This document shows positions 1 through 10,481 of a DNA stretch of 64,000 nt, piece by piece. Each line of letters starts with the position of its first letter. Positions within the stretch are counted from its first letter, which is position 1. Under the pieces are notes generated by a model. That model saw only the letters and a program-made list of their open reading frames with translations, was not told the DNA's origin and did no database searches. Position numbers and translations under genes: made by a program. Origin of the DNA: Leptospira tipperaryensis (GTDB lineage Bacteria; Spirochaetota; Leptospiria; Leptospirales; Leptospiraceae); the NCBI RefSeq assembly GCF_001729245.1, contig NZ_CP015217.1, forward strand, positions 4,000,001-4,064,000, read 5' to 3'.

Positions 1-347
1 ACCGGGCTCTTTACCATCCCCGTAGTAAATTCAGGAACATCCATCGCGGCGCCAACCATCACAAGAAACAAAACTAAAACGTCAGCAACTACGAAGATTC
101 TACTCAAGAGATGAGAAATACTTCCGGTCGTTCTAATTTTAAAAAAACTGTAGAGAAAGTAGAACAACATGGCCGTAGTTCCGACCAGATACAACGTATT
201 CTGAACTGCATTGGTTCTCTTCCAACCGATCGCGATTGAGGAATAATAGAGTAAAATGAGACCGAGGCGAATCCAATTGATGTACGCCGGACCGGATGCA
301 ATGATTTCTTCGTCTGTTTTTCTTTTCGATTCTTGCTTCGAGGACAT
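1..347 (-). CDS. Membrane sensor / chemoreceptor-like protein, N-terminal part (runs off left edge)
   Basis: An open frame reads leftwards from an ATG at 347 and is still open at base 1, so only the first 115 or so residues are present. It begins MSSKQESKRKTDEEII and then has a segment (INWIRLGLILLYYSS) followed by further hydrophobic helices. This start resembles the N-termini of the two chemoreceptors encoded at 13611-15179 and 15313-16881 ([13 protein letters not shown] in the first), so I read it as a third member of that membrane-sensor family. The output domain lies outside the window and could be an MCP signalling domain, a cyclase or a phosphatase. Membrane location is supported by the hydrophobic stretches; the exact function is inference. 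Confidence 0.6.
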   Translation of the reverse strand, partial: MSSKQESKRKTDEEIIASGPAYINWIRLGLILLYYSSIAIGWKRTNAVQNTLYLVGTTAMLFYFLYSFFKIRTTGSISHLLSRIFVVADVLVLFLVMVGAAMDVPEFTTGMVKSP

Positions 348-660
348 GTTACTAATGACGAGCATTTACTTTGAAAAATCAATGGTTTTTCTAAAAACTG
401 CAATTTATAATTTATAACAATGACCTTGTTCTTTCTTGAATTAAAGAAATTGCATTTCGAAGCCGACACTTTTAGGTATTCTTAACTTTGCTAATATTTT
501 CATTTCTCAGATTACTTGAAGGACTCGAATCGAAAAAATGAGTTCCTGATTCTCCATCCTGAATTGAAAATCAAAGAATGAAATGGGATTTTTGGGAAAA
601 AAATTATCCTTGAATTGAAGTTAGTTTTTGTTGTTTTTTTATAAATAAGAAGGTTTGAGC
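348..660. other. Divergent intergenic region
   Basis: This stretch of about 310 bases is AT-rich and separates two divergent genes, so it should hold both promoters. A weak sigma70-like pair for the OsmC gene can be proposed: TTGAAG at 615-620 and TATAAA at 640-645, with a 19-base spacer that is longer than ideal. I see no convincing operator, hairpin or small gene. Confidence 0.4.
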
Positions 661-1107
661 ATGTCTGAACACACAATTGGCTTACATTGGAAAAAAGGTC
701 CCGAAGAATTCAAATATGATTCTTACGATCGAACTCATACGATTGAATATGCGGGTGGACAAAAATTAAGCGGTTCTTCTACAACGGAAACTTTCGGAAA
801 ATCCGAATATGCCAATCCGGAAGAGCTGTTAGCCTCCTCCGTCTGCAGTTGTCATTTTCTCACCTTTCTCGCGGTGGCGGCGAAGAGTCGTTATATTGTA
901 TCTGCTTACGAAGATAAGGCGATCGCTCTCCTCGAAAAAAACGCCGAAGGCAAGATGGTCGTCACAAAAATCGATCTCTACCCTAAGGTAACATTCGAAG
1001 GAGAAAGAATCCCCGATAAGGAAGCCTTAACCGAACTTCATGAAAAAGCGCACAGAAATTGTTTCATTTCCAATTCAGTAAAAAGCGAAGTAACGGTTCA
1101 TCCTTAA
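661..1107 (+). CDS. OsmC family peroxiredoxin-like protein
   Basis: The 148-residue product belongs to the OsmC/Ohr family, small dimeric cytoplasmic proteins that reduce organic hydroperoxides with two redox cysteines. Both expected cysteine contexts are visible: SSVCSCHFLTFLAVAA near residues 58-73 and AHRNCFISNSV near the C-terminus. The length is normal for the family. I chose ATG 661 over the TTG two codons earlier because AAGG at 650-653 lies seven bases upstream of 661. The gene ends 13 bases before the end of the convergent phosphatase gene. Which hydroperoxide it prefers cannot be read from the sequence. Confidence 0.9.
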   Translation: MSEHTIGLHWKKGPEEFKYDSYDRTHTIEYAGGQKLSGSSTTETFGKSEYANPEELLASSVCSCHFLTFLAVAAKSRYIVSAYEDKAIALLEKNAEGKMVVTKIDLYPKVTFEGERIPDKEALTELHEKAHRNCFISNSVKSEVTVHP

Positions 1108-1120
1108 CAGCAAAACGAGC

Positions 1121-4100
1121 TCAAGACTCGCTTTCCGCAAGATTATGAGAATACTTTCTTAGGATCTCTTGGATCTTTAATATGACTTCGTGATTCGGAT
1201 CCACCGTCAAAGCGATTTCGACCATCTCCATCGCTCGTTTATAGTTTTTCAAAGCGATATAGATTTGCGCAAGGTTCACCAAATTTTTGATATGCGTCGG
1301 TTCGCGAAGTTTAAGTCTTTCGCCAAAGTCCAGAGCCTTTTGAAAACTTCCCGACTTTCTTGCGGCTGTCGAGGCGATGTAAAGAATTTCCTTATCCACG
1401 GGTTTTAGATTCAAATAACCTTCCGCGTAGATGGCGGCGTTTCGATAGTCCTTCTTTTTAAGAAATAGACTTACGAACAATTTTTTTACTTCCGGAATTT
1501 GGTTATTCAAAGTCTCCGCTTGTTCCAGAAAGGAAATCGCTTCTTCGATTTCCTTATTGTTTGCCCCTTCCTTCGCTTTTTTTAGAAGTTCACGAATCTG
1601 ATCTCTTTCGTGGGCCAGTGCAATTTTGGATTCGCTCAGGTTCTCTTTAAAAGAAACTCGAACCAAGGAAAGGTCATCGGTGAGAGCCCCGTGATTGTGA
1701 ATTCCTTCGTAGATTCCCTGCAATTCTCCGCGCGCTTCTTCCACTTTTCTTAAAAACTGTTTTTCATCGTCGTTGATGATTCTTCCACCTTCGCGATCCG
1801 TTCCGAGAAGAATATCGTCTCTTCCGTCCGAACCCGCGATGATGATATCTCCCGGTTCCATTTGAAAGGTTTTGATAAAGACGGTCCCTTCCATTCCGGT
1901 CGTTCCCAATTTACGAAACATCAAATCGTCTTCGATAAAACTTGCGATTCCGTCCCTATACAAAACGGTCCAAGGATGTTCGGCGTTGATAAAATACATA
2001 AGCCCAGCCTCGTCGTCCACAACACCTAACACGAGAGAGACGAGCATCGAACCATCGAAACTTTCGAAAACCTTATGCAATTCTAAGAATGCGTTTTTTA
2101 ACCAACGTTCCGGAGATTGTTCCTTCATGATCGTCGCCATTCTCGTTCTTTCAATGATCGATTCGAAGACGGCTCCAAGAACCAAGGCTCCCCCGGCTCC
2201 CTGCATCGATTTTCCCATCGCATCCGCGTTTAAGAATACGGTATAAAAACGATCTTGCAGATCGATAAAATTGGAGATATTGATATCGCCTCCGATCTCA
2301 TCGTTAAATCTTCGGAAGGAAAATTTCTTTTTCTGTTCGATTAAAAAGTCGACCTTGACGTTCTCCTGACGCGCCTTATTGGAACCGAGAGGTTTGATCA
2401 GAAGGGAAGTTAAGAAATAATCTCCGTCTTGTTGTTGTTTTAATTCCTGCACTTCTTCCAGAGTTTGCTGGAGTTCTTTCGTTCGTTCTTGAACTTTTTC
2501 TTCCAACTCCTCCGCGTACTGTTGCAAACGTTTTCTCGCGGCTTGGATCGAACGCGCCATTCTGTTAAACGAACGTGCGATAAATCCGATTTCGTCTTCG
2601 ACCTTTACTTGAAGTCGATAATCCAAGTTTCCGGAGTTGGCTTCTCTCAGACCGATAACGACTTCCTCCAGAGGATTGAGAAGAGCGCCTTGAAAGAAAA
2701 ATCGAAATCCTAAAAGTACGAGAAGAATGATACAAAGTGCGGATATATAAAGAATTTTTCCCGTTGGATGCAGATATTCTCTTAAGGATTCGTATCGAAA
2801 GCCGACGTCGTAGATCTTTCCGTTCGAAGGAGAAACATAAAAATAAGCGATATAGTGTTTTGGAATCGGTCCACCGAGTTCATAGATTCTTTCGCCCTTA
2901 TACGTTCTTTCATCCTGTTTGCGAACCTGAGTGAGAAGGTTGAGAAAGATTTTTTCCCTTTTTGCTGGATCGGAACTATTCACGGCTAAAGCGTTCTTTT
3001 TTAATTCTTTGAGATAAGCGGAAATCCCCGGTTGATCGGAATGAAAGAGTTTTTCAAGCGCAACGGGATCGTTTTTTTCTTTCGGAGGCAAGTGAAAGTA
3101 TTTGTTCCTAAAAACGACTAACTTCTTTTCCAAAGTATCAAAGAAGAATTCAACGTCCTTTCCGGAAAGTTGCGCCTCTTTTTTAGAAGAAAAATATTCT
3201 CTCACCCCGGCGCGATACGCTTCAAAACCTTCCGGAGATTTTTTTAAAATCGATTCTACTCTTTCACCGAAATCTTTATTAGAAAGCTGCGGGAGTTCGA
3301 ATAAACTATGTGAAATTTTGAAAAATCTAAATTCTCGTAAGACTGATTCGTTCGGCTGAAGCGAACTATGGGAAGAATAAGGCCGGGCAGAATCCAATTC
3401 CGCGTCATACTCGAAAACATATTCCGCGTCACGCGACACATCCAAGCCAGCGACGGAAAGTCTGACTTCTTTTCTTTTAATCAGATCGTAAGAATCTTCG
3501 TATTCATTGAAGATAAACAAACTTACGATCTGTAAAACGAGAAAGAAAGTCGCGAGAGTGATTCCAGTAATCCTAGATAGGATAGAGGTTTTCTCGCTCG
3601 TATAATTGATATAACCTACAAGAATTACAAACAATCCGATGACAAGGGCTATGTCCAAAACCGTCTGATACAATTCTCTTGAAACCGCTCCGTCCCGACT
3701 CATCGCATTTAAAATTCCCGGGATAAGCGTAATTAACGTTAAAGGAATCAAAATGATCGACGTGATGATTCTTTCCTTACCTTTGAGCTTGAACATTCTC
3801 CACGTTCCGATCCCCATAAAAATGACCGTATAGAAAATGACCATTACCGAATAAATTTTATAAAAGAGATTGATCTGAAAGTCCCAGTAGTGTCCTGAAA
3901 AATAGAAAACTCTTTTGGCGCTTAAGGACTCATAGAAATACCAAGCACAAATAACGATAACGCCGACGAGCGCGCTGAAAAAAATCGAACGTACTATTTT
4001 TTTCGAGACCGGTTCCGGGTAGTGAAGAAAAAACATGATGAGAAAAAGAAATCCTAGGAACGGAGACGGAATGACAATCCATCTGTGAAAGACGGACCAA

Positions 4101-4288
4101 GGTCCGTAGAACGGAAATCCGACCATATAGCCAAGGTGAAAGATCCCGAGACTGAACAATCCGATGCAAAGATATATCGTGCCGGAGGCTTTTTCCTGAA
4201 TCGAAAAGAAAAAGAATACGGTAAAACCGATAAAGAGGACTCCGATCAACGAAGCCAGTGAGAAATAATTTAAATAGATAAGATCCAT
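1121..4288 (-). CDS. Membrane-bound sensor PP2C/SpoIIE-type serine phosphatase with HAMP and TPR
   Basis: This 1055-residue multidomain signalling protein starts with about seven predicted membrane helices (residues 1-260) resembling a 7TM sensor. An extracytoplasmic region of about 250 residues follows, then a further helix near 515-535 and a HAMP segment ([15 protein letters not shown] near 570). A coiled coil ([16 protein letters not shown]) leads into a SpoIIE/PP2C phosphatase domain at about 640-860. Phosphatase motifs visible are [29 protein letters not shown] and AGSDGRDD, which supply the metal-binding aspartates. The last 150 residues are TPR-like repeats ([29 protein letters not shown]). 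Such proteins usually dephosphorylate an anti-anti-sigma factor of the STAS family. No partner gene is adjacent. Confidence 0.87.
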   Translation of the reverse strand: MDLIYLNYFSLASLIGVLFIGFTVFFFFSIQEKASGTIYLCIGLFSLGIFHLGYMVGFPFYGPWSVFHRWIVIPSPFLGFLFLIMFFLHYPEPVSKKIVRSIFFSALVGVIVICAWYFYESLSAKRVFYFSGHYWDFQINLFYKIYSVMVIFYTVIFMGIGTWRMFKLKGKERIITSIILIPLTLITLIPGILNAMSRDGAVSRELYQTVLDIALVIGLFVILVGYINYTSEKTSILSRITGITLATFFLVLQIVSLFIFNEYEDSYDLIKRKEVRLSVAGLDVSRDAEYVFEYDAELDSARPYSSHSSLQPNESVLREFRFFKISHSLFELPQLSNKDFGERVESILKKSPEGFEAYRAGVREYFSSKKEAQLSGKDVEFFFDTLEKKLVVFRNKYFHLPPKEKNDPVALEKLFHSDQPGISAYLKELKKNALAVNSSDPAKREKIFLNLLTQVRKQDERTYKGERIYELGGPIPKHYIAYFYVSPSNGKIYDVGFRYESLREYLHPTGKILYISALCIILLVLLGFRFFFQGALLNPLEEVVIGLREANSGNLDYRLQVKVEDEIGFIARSFNRMARSIQAARKRLQQYAEELEEKVQERTKELQQTLEEVQELKQQQDGDYFLTSLLIKPLGSNKARQENVKVDFLIEQKKKFSFRRFNDEIGGDINISNFIDLQDRFYTVFLNADAMGKSMQGAGGALVLGAVFESIIERTRMATIMKEQSPERWLKNAFLELHKVFESFDGSMLVSLVLGVVDDEAGLMYFINAEHPWTVLYRDGIASFIEDDLMFRKLGTTGMEGTVFIKTFQMEPGDIIIAGSDGRDDILLGTDREGGRIINDDEKQFLRKVEEARGELQGIYEGIHNHGALTDDLSLVRVSFKENLSESKIALAHERDQIRELLKKAKEGANNKEIEEAISFLEQAETLNNQIPEVKKLFVSLFLKKKDYRNAAIYAEGYLNLKPVDKEILYIASTAARKSGSFQKALDFGERLKLREPTHIKNLVNLAQIYIALKNYKRAMEMVEIALTVDPNHEVILKIQEILRKYSHNLAESES

Positions 4289-4479
4289 ATGGCAGGCACT
4301 CTAATAACTTCTTAAAATTTATATCGTCAAGCAAAAAGGAATTTCAGTAGATTGTATCGCTTGCTATAATTTACGCAAAGCATCAACGATTTAAGAGAAA
4401 AATCAAAAAGTTATCTCATAATCGAACGTTGCTCTGCATAAAGTATGCGCGCCCTAAACTAACTACGATTGTTTGCTAC

Positions 4480-5940
4480 CTAAAAACCACCAATGCAGAC
4501 ATATTTGACGTTAAGATATTCCTGAATCCCGTACTTAGATCCTTCTCTTCCAAAACCGGATTCTTTCAAACCGCCAAAGGGAACTTGCTCGGTGGATATC
4601 AGTCCTTCGTTGATTCCCAACATTCCGGCTTTTATATTCTCGGCAAGAAATCGCATCTTACGATAATCTTCGGTAAACACGTAGGATGCTAAACCCGAAG
4701 GTGTAGAATTTGCCACTTGCAAGGCTTCTTCCATCGATTCAAATCGATAAACGGGAGCTACGGGACCAAAAACTTCTTCCTGCATAGAAAGCGAATTTTC
4801 CGGAACTTCTGAAATCACCGTTGGGGAAAAAAATAATTTACCTGGCTCGATTCTTTTTCCGCCTAATTGGAGTTTTGCTCCCTTATCCAAAGCATCCTTA
4901 ACGTGGTTTTCAACCTTCTGAACCGCCAATTCGCTTATCAACGGGCCGATCGTTATGTCCTTTTCGAGACCGTTTCCGGTTTTTAATTTTAGCACCGATT
5001 CTGAAAATAAACTTACAAAATCATTATAAATTCCTTTCTGAATCAAAAATCGGTTCGCACAAACGCAGGTTTGTCCCGCATTTCGAAACTTAGAAAGAAT
5101 CGCACCTTTTACCGCGGATTCCAAATCGGCGTCGTCAAAAACCAAAAAAGGTGCGTTTCCTCCGAGTTCGAGAGAAAGTCTTTTCAAAGTCTTAGAGCTT
5201 CTCTCCATGATCAACTTGCCAACGCGAGTCGAACCGGTAAAACTGATCTTCCTTACTTCGGAAGAATCGATCAGTGTATTTGCGATTTCTTCCGGATAAC
5301 CCGTTAGAACTTGAAAAACTCCCTCTGGAATTCCAGCCTCTTGTGCAAGAACGGCTAACGCGAGTGCGGAGAATGGCGTGAGCTCGGAAGGTTTGCTGAT
5401 AACGGTGCAACCGGCGGCTAACGCGGCTCCCACTTTTCGAGTGATCATGGAAGAAGGAAAATTCCACGGAGTTAAAATTCCACAAACGCCGACCGGTTCT
5501 TTGATGACTTCTATCTTTGTGTCTCTTCTATGACTCGGAATGATATCTCCATAAACTCTCTTCCCTTCTTCCGCAAACCATTCCAAAAAAGAAGCCGCGT
5601 AGTCGATTTCTCCTCGCGACTCCGCCAACGGTTTTCCTTGTTCCAAGGTCATAAGAACCGCTAAGTCTTCCCGATTTTTTTTCATCAGATCGGACCAAGT
5701 TCGAATTAAAATCGAACGTTCCTTTGCGGGTCTTTTTGACCAGTCTTGAAAAGCGTGAAGAGAAGTTTGAATCGCTTCTAAGGTTTCTTTCCGTCCTAAA
5801 GAAGGAACTCTACCAAGTATTTCTAAATTCGAAGGATTGGTGACTTCGATTTTGAGATCCGGATTACCTTTTCTCCAAGCCCCACTCCAAAATGCGTCCT
5901 GTCTGAATAATTCTTTTCTTTGAAGAAGTTCTAAACTCAA
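4480..5940 (-). CDS. gabD: NAD(P)-dependent succinate-semialdehyde dehydrogenase family protein
   Basis: The 486-residue protein is a soluble aldehyde dehydrogenase that oxidises an aldehyde to its acid, closest to the succinate-semialdehyde subgroup. The family's general base glutamate is in [19 protein letters not shown] (around residue 258) and the catalytic cysteine in [13 protein letters not shown] (around 292). GSTRVGK forms part of the coenzyme site, and [14 protein letters not shown] is the C-terminal signature. The start is TTG at 5940: no ATG or GTG is available in frame before an upstream stop, and GAGG sits seven bases ahead. A GMC oxidoreductase lies 72 bases upstream on the same strand, so co-transcription is possible. 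The true substrate among C4 and longer aldehydes is uncertain. Confidence 0.88.
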   Translation of the reverse strand: MSLELLQRKELFRQDAFWSGAWRKGNPDLKIEVTNPSNLEILGRVPSLGRKETLEAIQTSLHAFQDWSKRPAKERSILIRTWSDLMKKNREDLAVLMTLEQGKPLAESRGEIDYAASFLEWFAEEGKRVYGDIIPSHRRDTKIEVIKEPVGVCGILTPWNFPSSMITRKVGAALAAGCTVISKPSELTPFSALALAVLAQEAGIPEGVFQVLTGYPEEIANTLIDSSEVRKISFTGSTRVGKLIMERSSKTLKRLSLELGGNAPFLVFDDADLESAVKGAILSKFRNAGQTCVCANRFLIQKGIYNDFVSLFSESVLKLKTGNGLEKDITIGPLISELAVQKVENHVKDALDKGAKLQLGGKRIEPGKLFFSPTVISEVPENSLSMQEEVFGPVAPVYRFESMEEALQVANSTPSGLASYVFTEDYRKMRFLAENIKAGMLGINEGLISTEQVPFGGLKESGFGREGSKYGIQEYLNVKYVCIGGF

Positions 5941-6012
5941 TGGAAAACCTCGAGTCCTTTTATAATCTCAAAAGAAAGAATGGAAAGAAGAATCTCTTTC
6001 CAAATTCCAATT

Positions 6013-7797
6013 TTACTTACGAATCTTTGCTTTTTTTGTTAAAACTTTTTTAACCTTTGGTTTCTTATTCAGTTTAGAATTCTTAGTTATCGGACTAACG
6101 TTCAACAAGGGAGTAATACCGAATTTTTTCTCAAAATGAAATTGCACGGGTTTAAAGCCGCTCTTAGGAGGAATTAAGGACATCGCTCTTTCCGTTAAAG
6201 CGGTGATAGAAAGACTCGGGTTGACTCCGAGGTTCACCGTAATCATAGAACTATCACAGACTCTCAGATTTTGATAACCGAAGACGCGATTTTCAAAATC
6301 GATCACACCTTCTTTCGGGGAATCTCCCATAATACAGCCGCCCATGATATGACCCGTGATCGGTGCATTTAACAAAACGTCGTTGATTGAGCTTCTCGGA
6401 ATTCCGCCCGTTTTCTGCGCGATCCTTCTTGCGGTTTCATTTGCGATGGGAATATACGCGGGAGTTTTTTCTCCTTCCGTAAGAGTAGAACTCATACTTT
6501 TCTCAAACGGCCAAGCAAATCTTCTGGTGCGAACCAATCGAATCTTATTGTCCAAGGTCTGCATAACCAAAAGAATCAAAGATTTTTGAGCGAATCCAAA
6601 CGGCCAGGACGCTTTGAAAAAATAAACAGGATTGGTGAACAACGTGAAGAAATATTTGAGAGGTCTTGGAAATTTTCCACCGCCGTCGGTAAGAACCGAA
6701 GCGATCGTTCCGAAAAAGTCGGAGCCTTTCGGATAACGCACCGGTTCCATGTGAGTGTGTTCATCCGGATGAATCGAAGAAGTAATCGCCACTCCGCGGG
6801 AATAATCGACGTCCTTTGTAAAGTTTGTAATCGCCAAGACCGTTTCACTATTCGTACGGACGCTGTCTCCGAGCGCCGGCGAAAGTCTTGTCATCTTTCC
6901 CTTTTGTTTCATCTTCAAAAGAAGTCCAACCGTACCCATCGCCGCCGCGGAAAGAATTACATTTTTTGCATATAATGTTTTTTTAGGGAATCCGAAAAAT
7001 CCGGTTGTGGAACGGGTTTGAATTTGATAACCGAATTCTCCAGTCGCAGAAGAATCAGGTTCTCCCTGTTCGTTGACCGGAATCAGAGAAATCACTTTTG
7101 ATTCGGGAAAAATTTTCGTTCCCATTTTCTCCGCAAAGTAAAGATAATTTTTATCCAACGTATTCTTAGAATTGAATCTGCAACCTACCATACAACCGCC
7201 GCAGTGATTGCAGGAAACGCGATCCGGACCTTCCCCTAAAAAGTAAGGGTCCTTTGAAAGTTTACCGGGTTTTTCTCCGAAATAAACTCCGACCGGCGTG
7301 GGGCGAAAAGTTTCTCCTCTTCCCATCTCTTCCGCAATTTCTTTTAGAATATAATCCGATTCGTACAACTGAGGATTTTGAGTTACACCGAGCATTTTCG
7401 ATGCTATAGAATAAAAAGGCAGAACTTTCTCTTTACCGCCTAACTTTCTAAAGGTGGCAGAATTGAGAACCTTATCTCCCGGAACATAAAGTGTATTTGC
7501 GTAAACGAGACTTCCTCCTCCGACTCCCGCTCCGCTTACGAGAAAAAAGTCTTTTAAGAGGTTTAATCTCTGTATTCCGTAAAATCCGATTCTTGGCATC
7601 CAGAGATATTTGTTAAGCGACCAATTTGATTTTGGAAAGTCTTCGGATCTCCATCTTTTACCGGATTCTAATACTGCAACGGAGTATCCTTTTTGGCTCA
7701 GCCTCATGGCGGACACACTTCCACCAAAGCCGCTACCTACTATGACGTAGTCGTAATCATAGTGAACATTTGTTCTCTTATTTTGTTCCATAAGCAT
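6013..7797 (-). CDS. GMC family FAD oxidoreductase (cholesterol oxidase-like) with Cys cluster motif
   Basis: The 594-residue flavoprotein has the Rossmann FAD-binding signature [19 protein letters not shown] at residues 17-35 and GMC C-terminal motifs ([32 protein letters not shown]). Members oxidise alcohols, sterols or similar hydroxyl groups, passing electrons to oxygen or a carrier. Near residues 195-205 it carries [11 protein letters not shown], a CxxCxxCxxxC arrangement followed by [14 protein letters not shown]. That arrangement is typical of the cholesterol oxidase-like branch and could hold an iron-sulphur cluster. The C-terminus is very lysine-rich. The start may be ATG 7797 or ATG 7791; neither has a strong ribosome site. 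It is divergent from the flavin monooxygenase gene, with only 112 bases between them. The substrate is unknown. Confidence 0.86.
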   Translation of the reverse strand: MLMEQNKRTNVHYDYDYVIVGSGFGGSVSAMRLSQKGYSVAVLESGKRWRSEDFPKSNWSLNKYLWMPRIGFYGIQRLNLLKDFFLVSGAGVGGGSLVYANTLYVPGDKVLNSATFRKLGGKEKVLPFYSIASKMLGVTQNPQLYESDYILKEIAEEMGRGETFRPTPVGVYFGEKPGKLSKDPYFLGEGPDRVSCNHCGGCMVGCRFNSKNTLDKNYLYFAEKMGTKIFPESKVISLIPVNEQGEPDSSATGEFGYQIQTRSTTGFFGFPKKTLYAKNVILSAAAMGTVGLLLKMKQKGKMTRLSPALGDSVRTNSETVLAITNFTKDVDYSRGVAITSSIHPDEHTHMEPVRYPKGSDFFGTIASVLTDGGGKFPRPLKYFFTLFTNPVYFFKASWPFGFAQKSLILLVMQTLDNKIRLVRTRRFAWPFEKSMSSTLTEGEKTPAYIPIANETARRIAQKTGGIPRSSINDVLLNAPITGHIMGGCIMGDSPKEGVIDFENRVFGYQNLRVCDSSMITVNLGVNPSLSITALTERAMSLIPPKSGFKPVQFHFEKKFGITPLLNVSPITKNSKLNKKPKVKKVLTKKAKIRK

Positions 7798-7909
7798 TCA
7801 TTAATAATCGGATGATTTATAAATTCAAAACTTTTTTTAATTGACTGTCTCATATTTTAAAGCCGTATCATAATTCCTAACGTATTGTCTAAATAAATAG
7901 GAGAAGGAT

Positions 7910-9349
7910 ATGTCTTCATTGCCTCGTGTTTGTGTGATAGGAGCAGGTTCCAGTGGAATCGCGGTTTGCAAAGCTCTCAAAGATAAAGGAGTTCCTTTTG
8001 ATTGTTATGAGGCGGGAAGCGAAGTAGGTGGGAACTGGAGATTCAACAACGACAACAAGATGAGTAATATTTATAAGTCTCTTCATATCAACACTCACAG
8101 AGATAGAATGGAATACAGAGACTACCCGATGCCTCGGAGTTATGCCGATTATCCGGGACATCAAAAAATCTTAAAATACTTTATCGATTATGTAAATCAT
8201 TTCGGATTTCGAAAGAACATCCACTTCAAAAACCCGGTGGTTCACGCGGACTTCCAAGACGATGGAACTTGGTTGATCACTACTGGAGACGGAAAACAAA
8301 AATTCTACGATGCATTGGTAGTTTCCAATGGACATCACTGGTCGCAAAGATGGCCCGACCCTCCGTTCCCCGGTAAGTTTACGGGAAAGATCATCCACTC
8401 CCATTCTTACGTAGATCCCGATAACCCGATTAAACTCACAGGAAAAAGAGTCGTGGTTTTAGGAATGGGTAATAGCGCGATGGACATCACCGTCGAACTT
8501 TGCAGACCGGGGGTTGCTTCTAAAGTTTTTCTGGCCGCGAGAAGAGGGGCTTACATCATTCCAAATTATCTTTTTGGAAAACCATTGGATAAGTCCACGG
8601 AAATGATTCCGGTTCATACTCCATTCTGGATTAAGAGTTTTATCATGGGTTTAGTTCTTCGTTTTGGAGTGGGAAAGGTTGAAGACTTCGGTTTACAAAA
8701 ACCGGATCACAAACCGGGAGCAGCACATCCGACGATTTCTCAGGACATTCTTGTCCGCTTAGGAAGAGGAGATGTAACTCCAAAACCGAATATCGAATCA
8801 TTCAACGGAAACAAAGTTCGCTTTGTGGACGGAAGCGAAGAAGAAGTGGACGCGGTTATTTATTGCACGGGTTACAACGTTAAATTCCCGTTCTTTGACG
8901 AGAATTTAATCGCCGCTAAAGATAATCACTTACCTCTGTTTCATCGTATGGTTAAACCTGAGTTTAAGAATCTATTCTTCGTCGGTCTATACCAACCCTT
9001 AGGAGCTATCATGCCTCTGGCGGAATTTCAAGGTAAATGGATCTCCGAGTATCTAACGGGAAATTATCAGCTCCCGACCGCGGAAGAAATGAATCGAACG
9101 ATCGAAAAATACGAATCGCAAAGGAAGAAACGTTATGTGGCATCGACCAGACATACGATGCAAGTCGACTTTGAGGATTTTCTCTACGATATGAAAAGCG
9201 AACTCAAAAAAGGGACTCAGAGAGCAAAGAAGAATGGAAACAAAGTAAACGTGGAAGCGATCGCGGAACACAAACAAGTTTCCAAAAACGGAGTCGGCCC
9301 AAACAAACACGGAGTCAAAAAGAAAACGGGTGTTCTTGCAAAAGTTTGA
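7910..9349 (+). CDS. Flavin-containing monooxygenase (FMO / Baeyer-Villiger type)
   Basis: The 479-residue enzyme uses FAD and NADPH to insert one oxygen atom into an organic substrate. The FAD motif is CVIGAGSSGIAVCKAL at residues 8-23, followed by EVGGNW. The NADPH-binding fold is at VVVLGMGNSAMDITVEL, and FTGKIIHSHSY matches the FxGxxxHxxxY fingerprint of FMOs. DAVIYCTGYNVKFPF is the usual C-terminal motif. The ribosome site is strong (GGAGAAGG before ATG 7910). The downstream esterase gene begins inside the end of this one, so the two are translated together. Oxygenation followed by ester hydrolysis is a plausible shared pathway (inference). The C-terminal tail is basic. Confidence 0.9.
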   Translation: MSSLPRVCVIGAGSSGIAVCKALKDKGVPFDCYEAGSEVGGNWRFNNDNKMSNIYKSLHINTHRDRMEYRDYPMPRSYADYPGHQKILKYFIDYVNHFGFRKNIHFKNPVVHADFQDDGTWLITTGDGKQKFYDALVVSNGHHWSQRWPDPPFPGKFTGKIIHSHSYVDPDNPIKLTGKRVVVLGMGNSAMDITVELCRPGVASKVFLAARRGAYIIPNYLFGKPLDKSTEMIPVHTPFWIKSFIMGLVLRFGVGKVEDFGLQKPDHKPGAAHPTISQDILVRLGRGDVTPKPNIESFNGNKVRFVDGSEEEVDAVIYCTGYNVKFPFFDENLIAAKDNHLPLFHRMVKPEFKNLFFVGLYQPLGAIMPLAEFQGKWISEYLTGNYQLPTAEEMNRTIEKYESQRKKRYVASTRHTMQVDFEDFLYDMKSELKKGTQRAKKNGNKVNVEAIAEHKQVSKNGVGPNKHGVKKKTGVLAKV

Positions 9350-10367
9350 ACGCATCCTTCTTCGATGGATCCTAAAGCTGCCGGAGGGACTTCTCAGAAG
9401 AATTTCCGGCGGCATTCTTCAGAAACGAGGAAGAATTTTGGATGCAAAACTCCAGATGTCCTTGTATCTCGCAAGAACGAAACCACGTGTTGAAACCCTC
9501 GCGCCAAAAGAGGCCAGAGAATTTTTTAAAACATCCATGCTTCTGTTCGATCTCGAACCGGAAGAATTATTTCAAGTTGAGAATTTTACAATTCCAGTTC
9601 CGCAAGGAAGAATCGGAATCAGGCTTTATAGACCGATAAAAACGCTGGAACTACAACCCGCTCTTGTTTATTTTCATGGAGGCGGATTTGTTATAGGCGA
9701 CTTGGATTCACACGATCGTCCTCTGCGTTATCTTGCAAAAAAAACCGGCTCAATGATTCTTTCCGTTGATTACAGACTTGGGCCCGAGCATAAATATCCT
9801 ACCGCGGTGGAAGACAGTCTTGTCGCTTATCAATGGATTCTTAAAAACGCAAAGGAGTTAGGAATTCTTTCCAAAAAATTCGCGGTCGGCGGAGACAGCG
9901 CCGGAGGCAACCTTGCGGCAAATCTTTCCATTCTATCTAAAAAGAAAAGAATTCAATCTCCTCTTTTTCAACTATTGATTTATCCTTATTTAGATCTTCT
10001 TCGAATGAGCGCGAGTCGAAATGAATTTGGTCGCGGTTATGCTCTAACGAACAAGTTATTGGAGTATTTTAATTTTCACTATTTGAAAAATCCGCTCGAT
10101 GCAAAAGAGATCTCCGCGTCACCGATTCTTCATAAGAAAAAAACGGACTTCCCAAAAACTTATATTCAATTGGCTGGATTTGACCCGCTACAGGACGAAG
10201 CGTTGGAGTTGATCAAATCTCTAAAAAAAGCGAAGGTTCCGGTCACTCATAGTATGTATGAGAGTTTAGTTCACGGGTATTTTAATTTTGCAGGAGTGAT
10301 TCCGGAAGCGAAGAAGGCTTTAGACGAACTCACGATTTTTATAAAAGAAGGATTTCAGATAAAATAA
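9330..10367 (+). CDS. Alpha/beta hydrolase, hormone-sensitive lipase (HSL) family esterase
   Basis: The 345-residue esterase/lipase has the HSL oxyanion motif FHGGGFVIGD, the nucleophile motif GGDSAGGNLAAN, the acid in AGFDPLQDEA and the histidine in LVHGYFNFAG, so the catalytic triad is intact. These enzymes hydrolyse short to medium acyl esters in the cytoplasm. The proposed start is GTG 9330, which overlaps the monooxygenase gene by 20 bases. The next ATG in frame is near 9439 and would remove the N-terminal cap helix that the family normally has (ILLRWILKLPEGLLRRISGG). The overlap suggests translational coupling with the monooxygenase. A terminator-like hairpin follows at 10402-10439. Confidence 0.88.
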   Translation: MFLQKFERILLRWILKLPEGLLRRISGGILQKRGRILDAKLQMSLYLARTKPRVETLAPKEAREFFKTSMLLFDLEPEELFQVENFTIPVPQGRIGIRLYRPIKTLELQPALVYFHGGGFVIGDLDSHDRPLRYLAKKTGSMILSVDYRLGPEHKYPTAVEDSLVAYQWILKNAKELGILSKKFAVGGDSAGGNLAANLSILSKKKRIQSPLFQLLIYPYLDLLRMSASRNEFGRGYALTNKLLEYFNFHYLKNPLDAKEISASPILHKKKTDFPKTYIQLAGFDPLQDEALELIKSLKKAKVPVTHSMYESLVHGYFNFAGVIPEAKKALDELTIFIKEGFQIK

Positions 10368-10401
10368 ATGTTCGTCTCAATCGGATAAAATCGTTTTTTA
10401 G

Positions 10402-10439
10402 AGGAGAAACAAAGGTCAAAAGTTTCTCTTGAATTTTTT
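10402..10439 (+). terminator. Rho-independent terminator after the FMO-esterase operon
   Basis: AGGAGAAAC (10402-10410) pairs with GTTTCTCTT (10422-10430), nine pairs including one G-T, around an 11-base loop. GAATTTTTT follows. It lies 35 bases after the esterase stop. Confidence 0.7.
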
Positions 10440-10481
10440 AAACGTTCATGAAATGGTTTGGATTGCAGGGGAAATTTCTTT

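Noticed and set aside
104..469. Minus-strand open frame of 121 codons at the left edge
   Set aside because: It overlaps the sensor-like frame from ATG 347 in another register, has no ribosome site and no family likeness, while the other frame encodes membrane helices like its paralogues.
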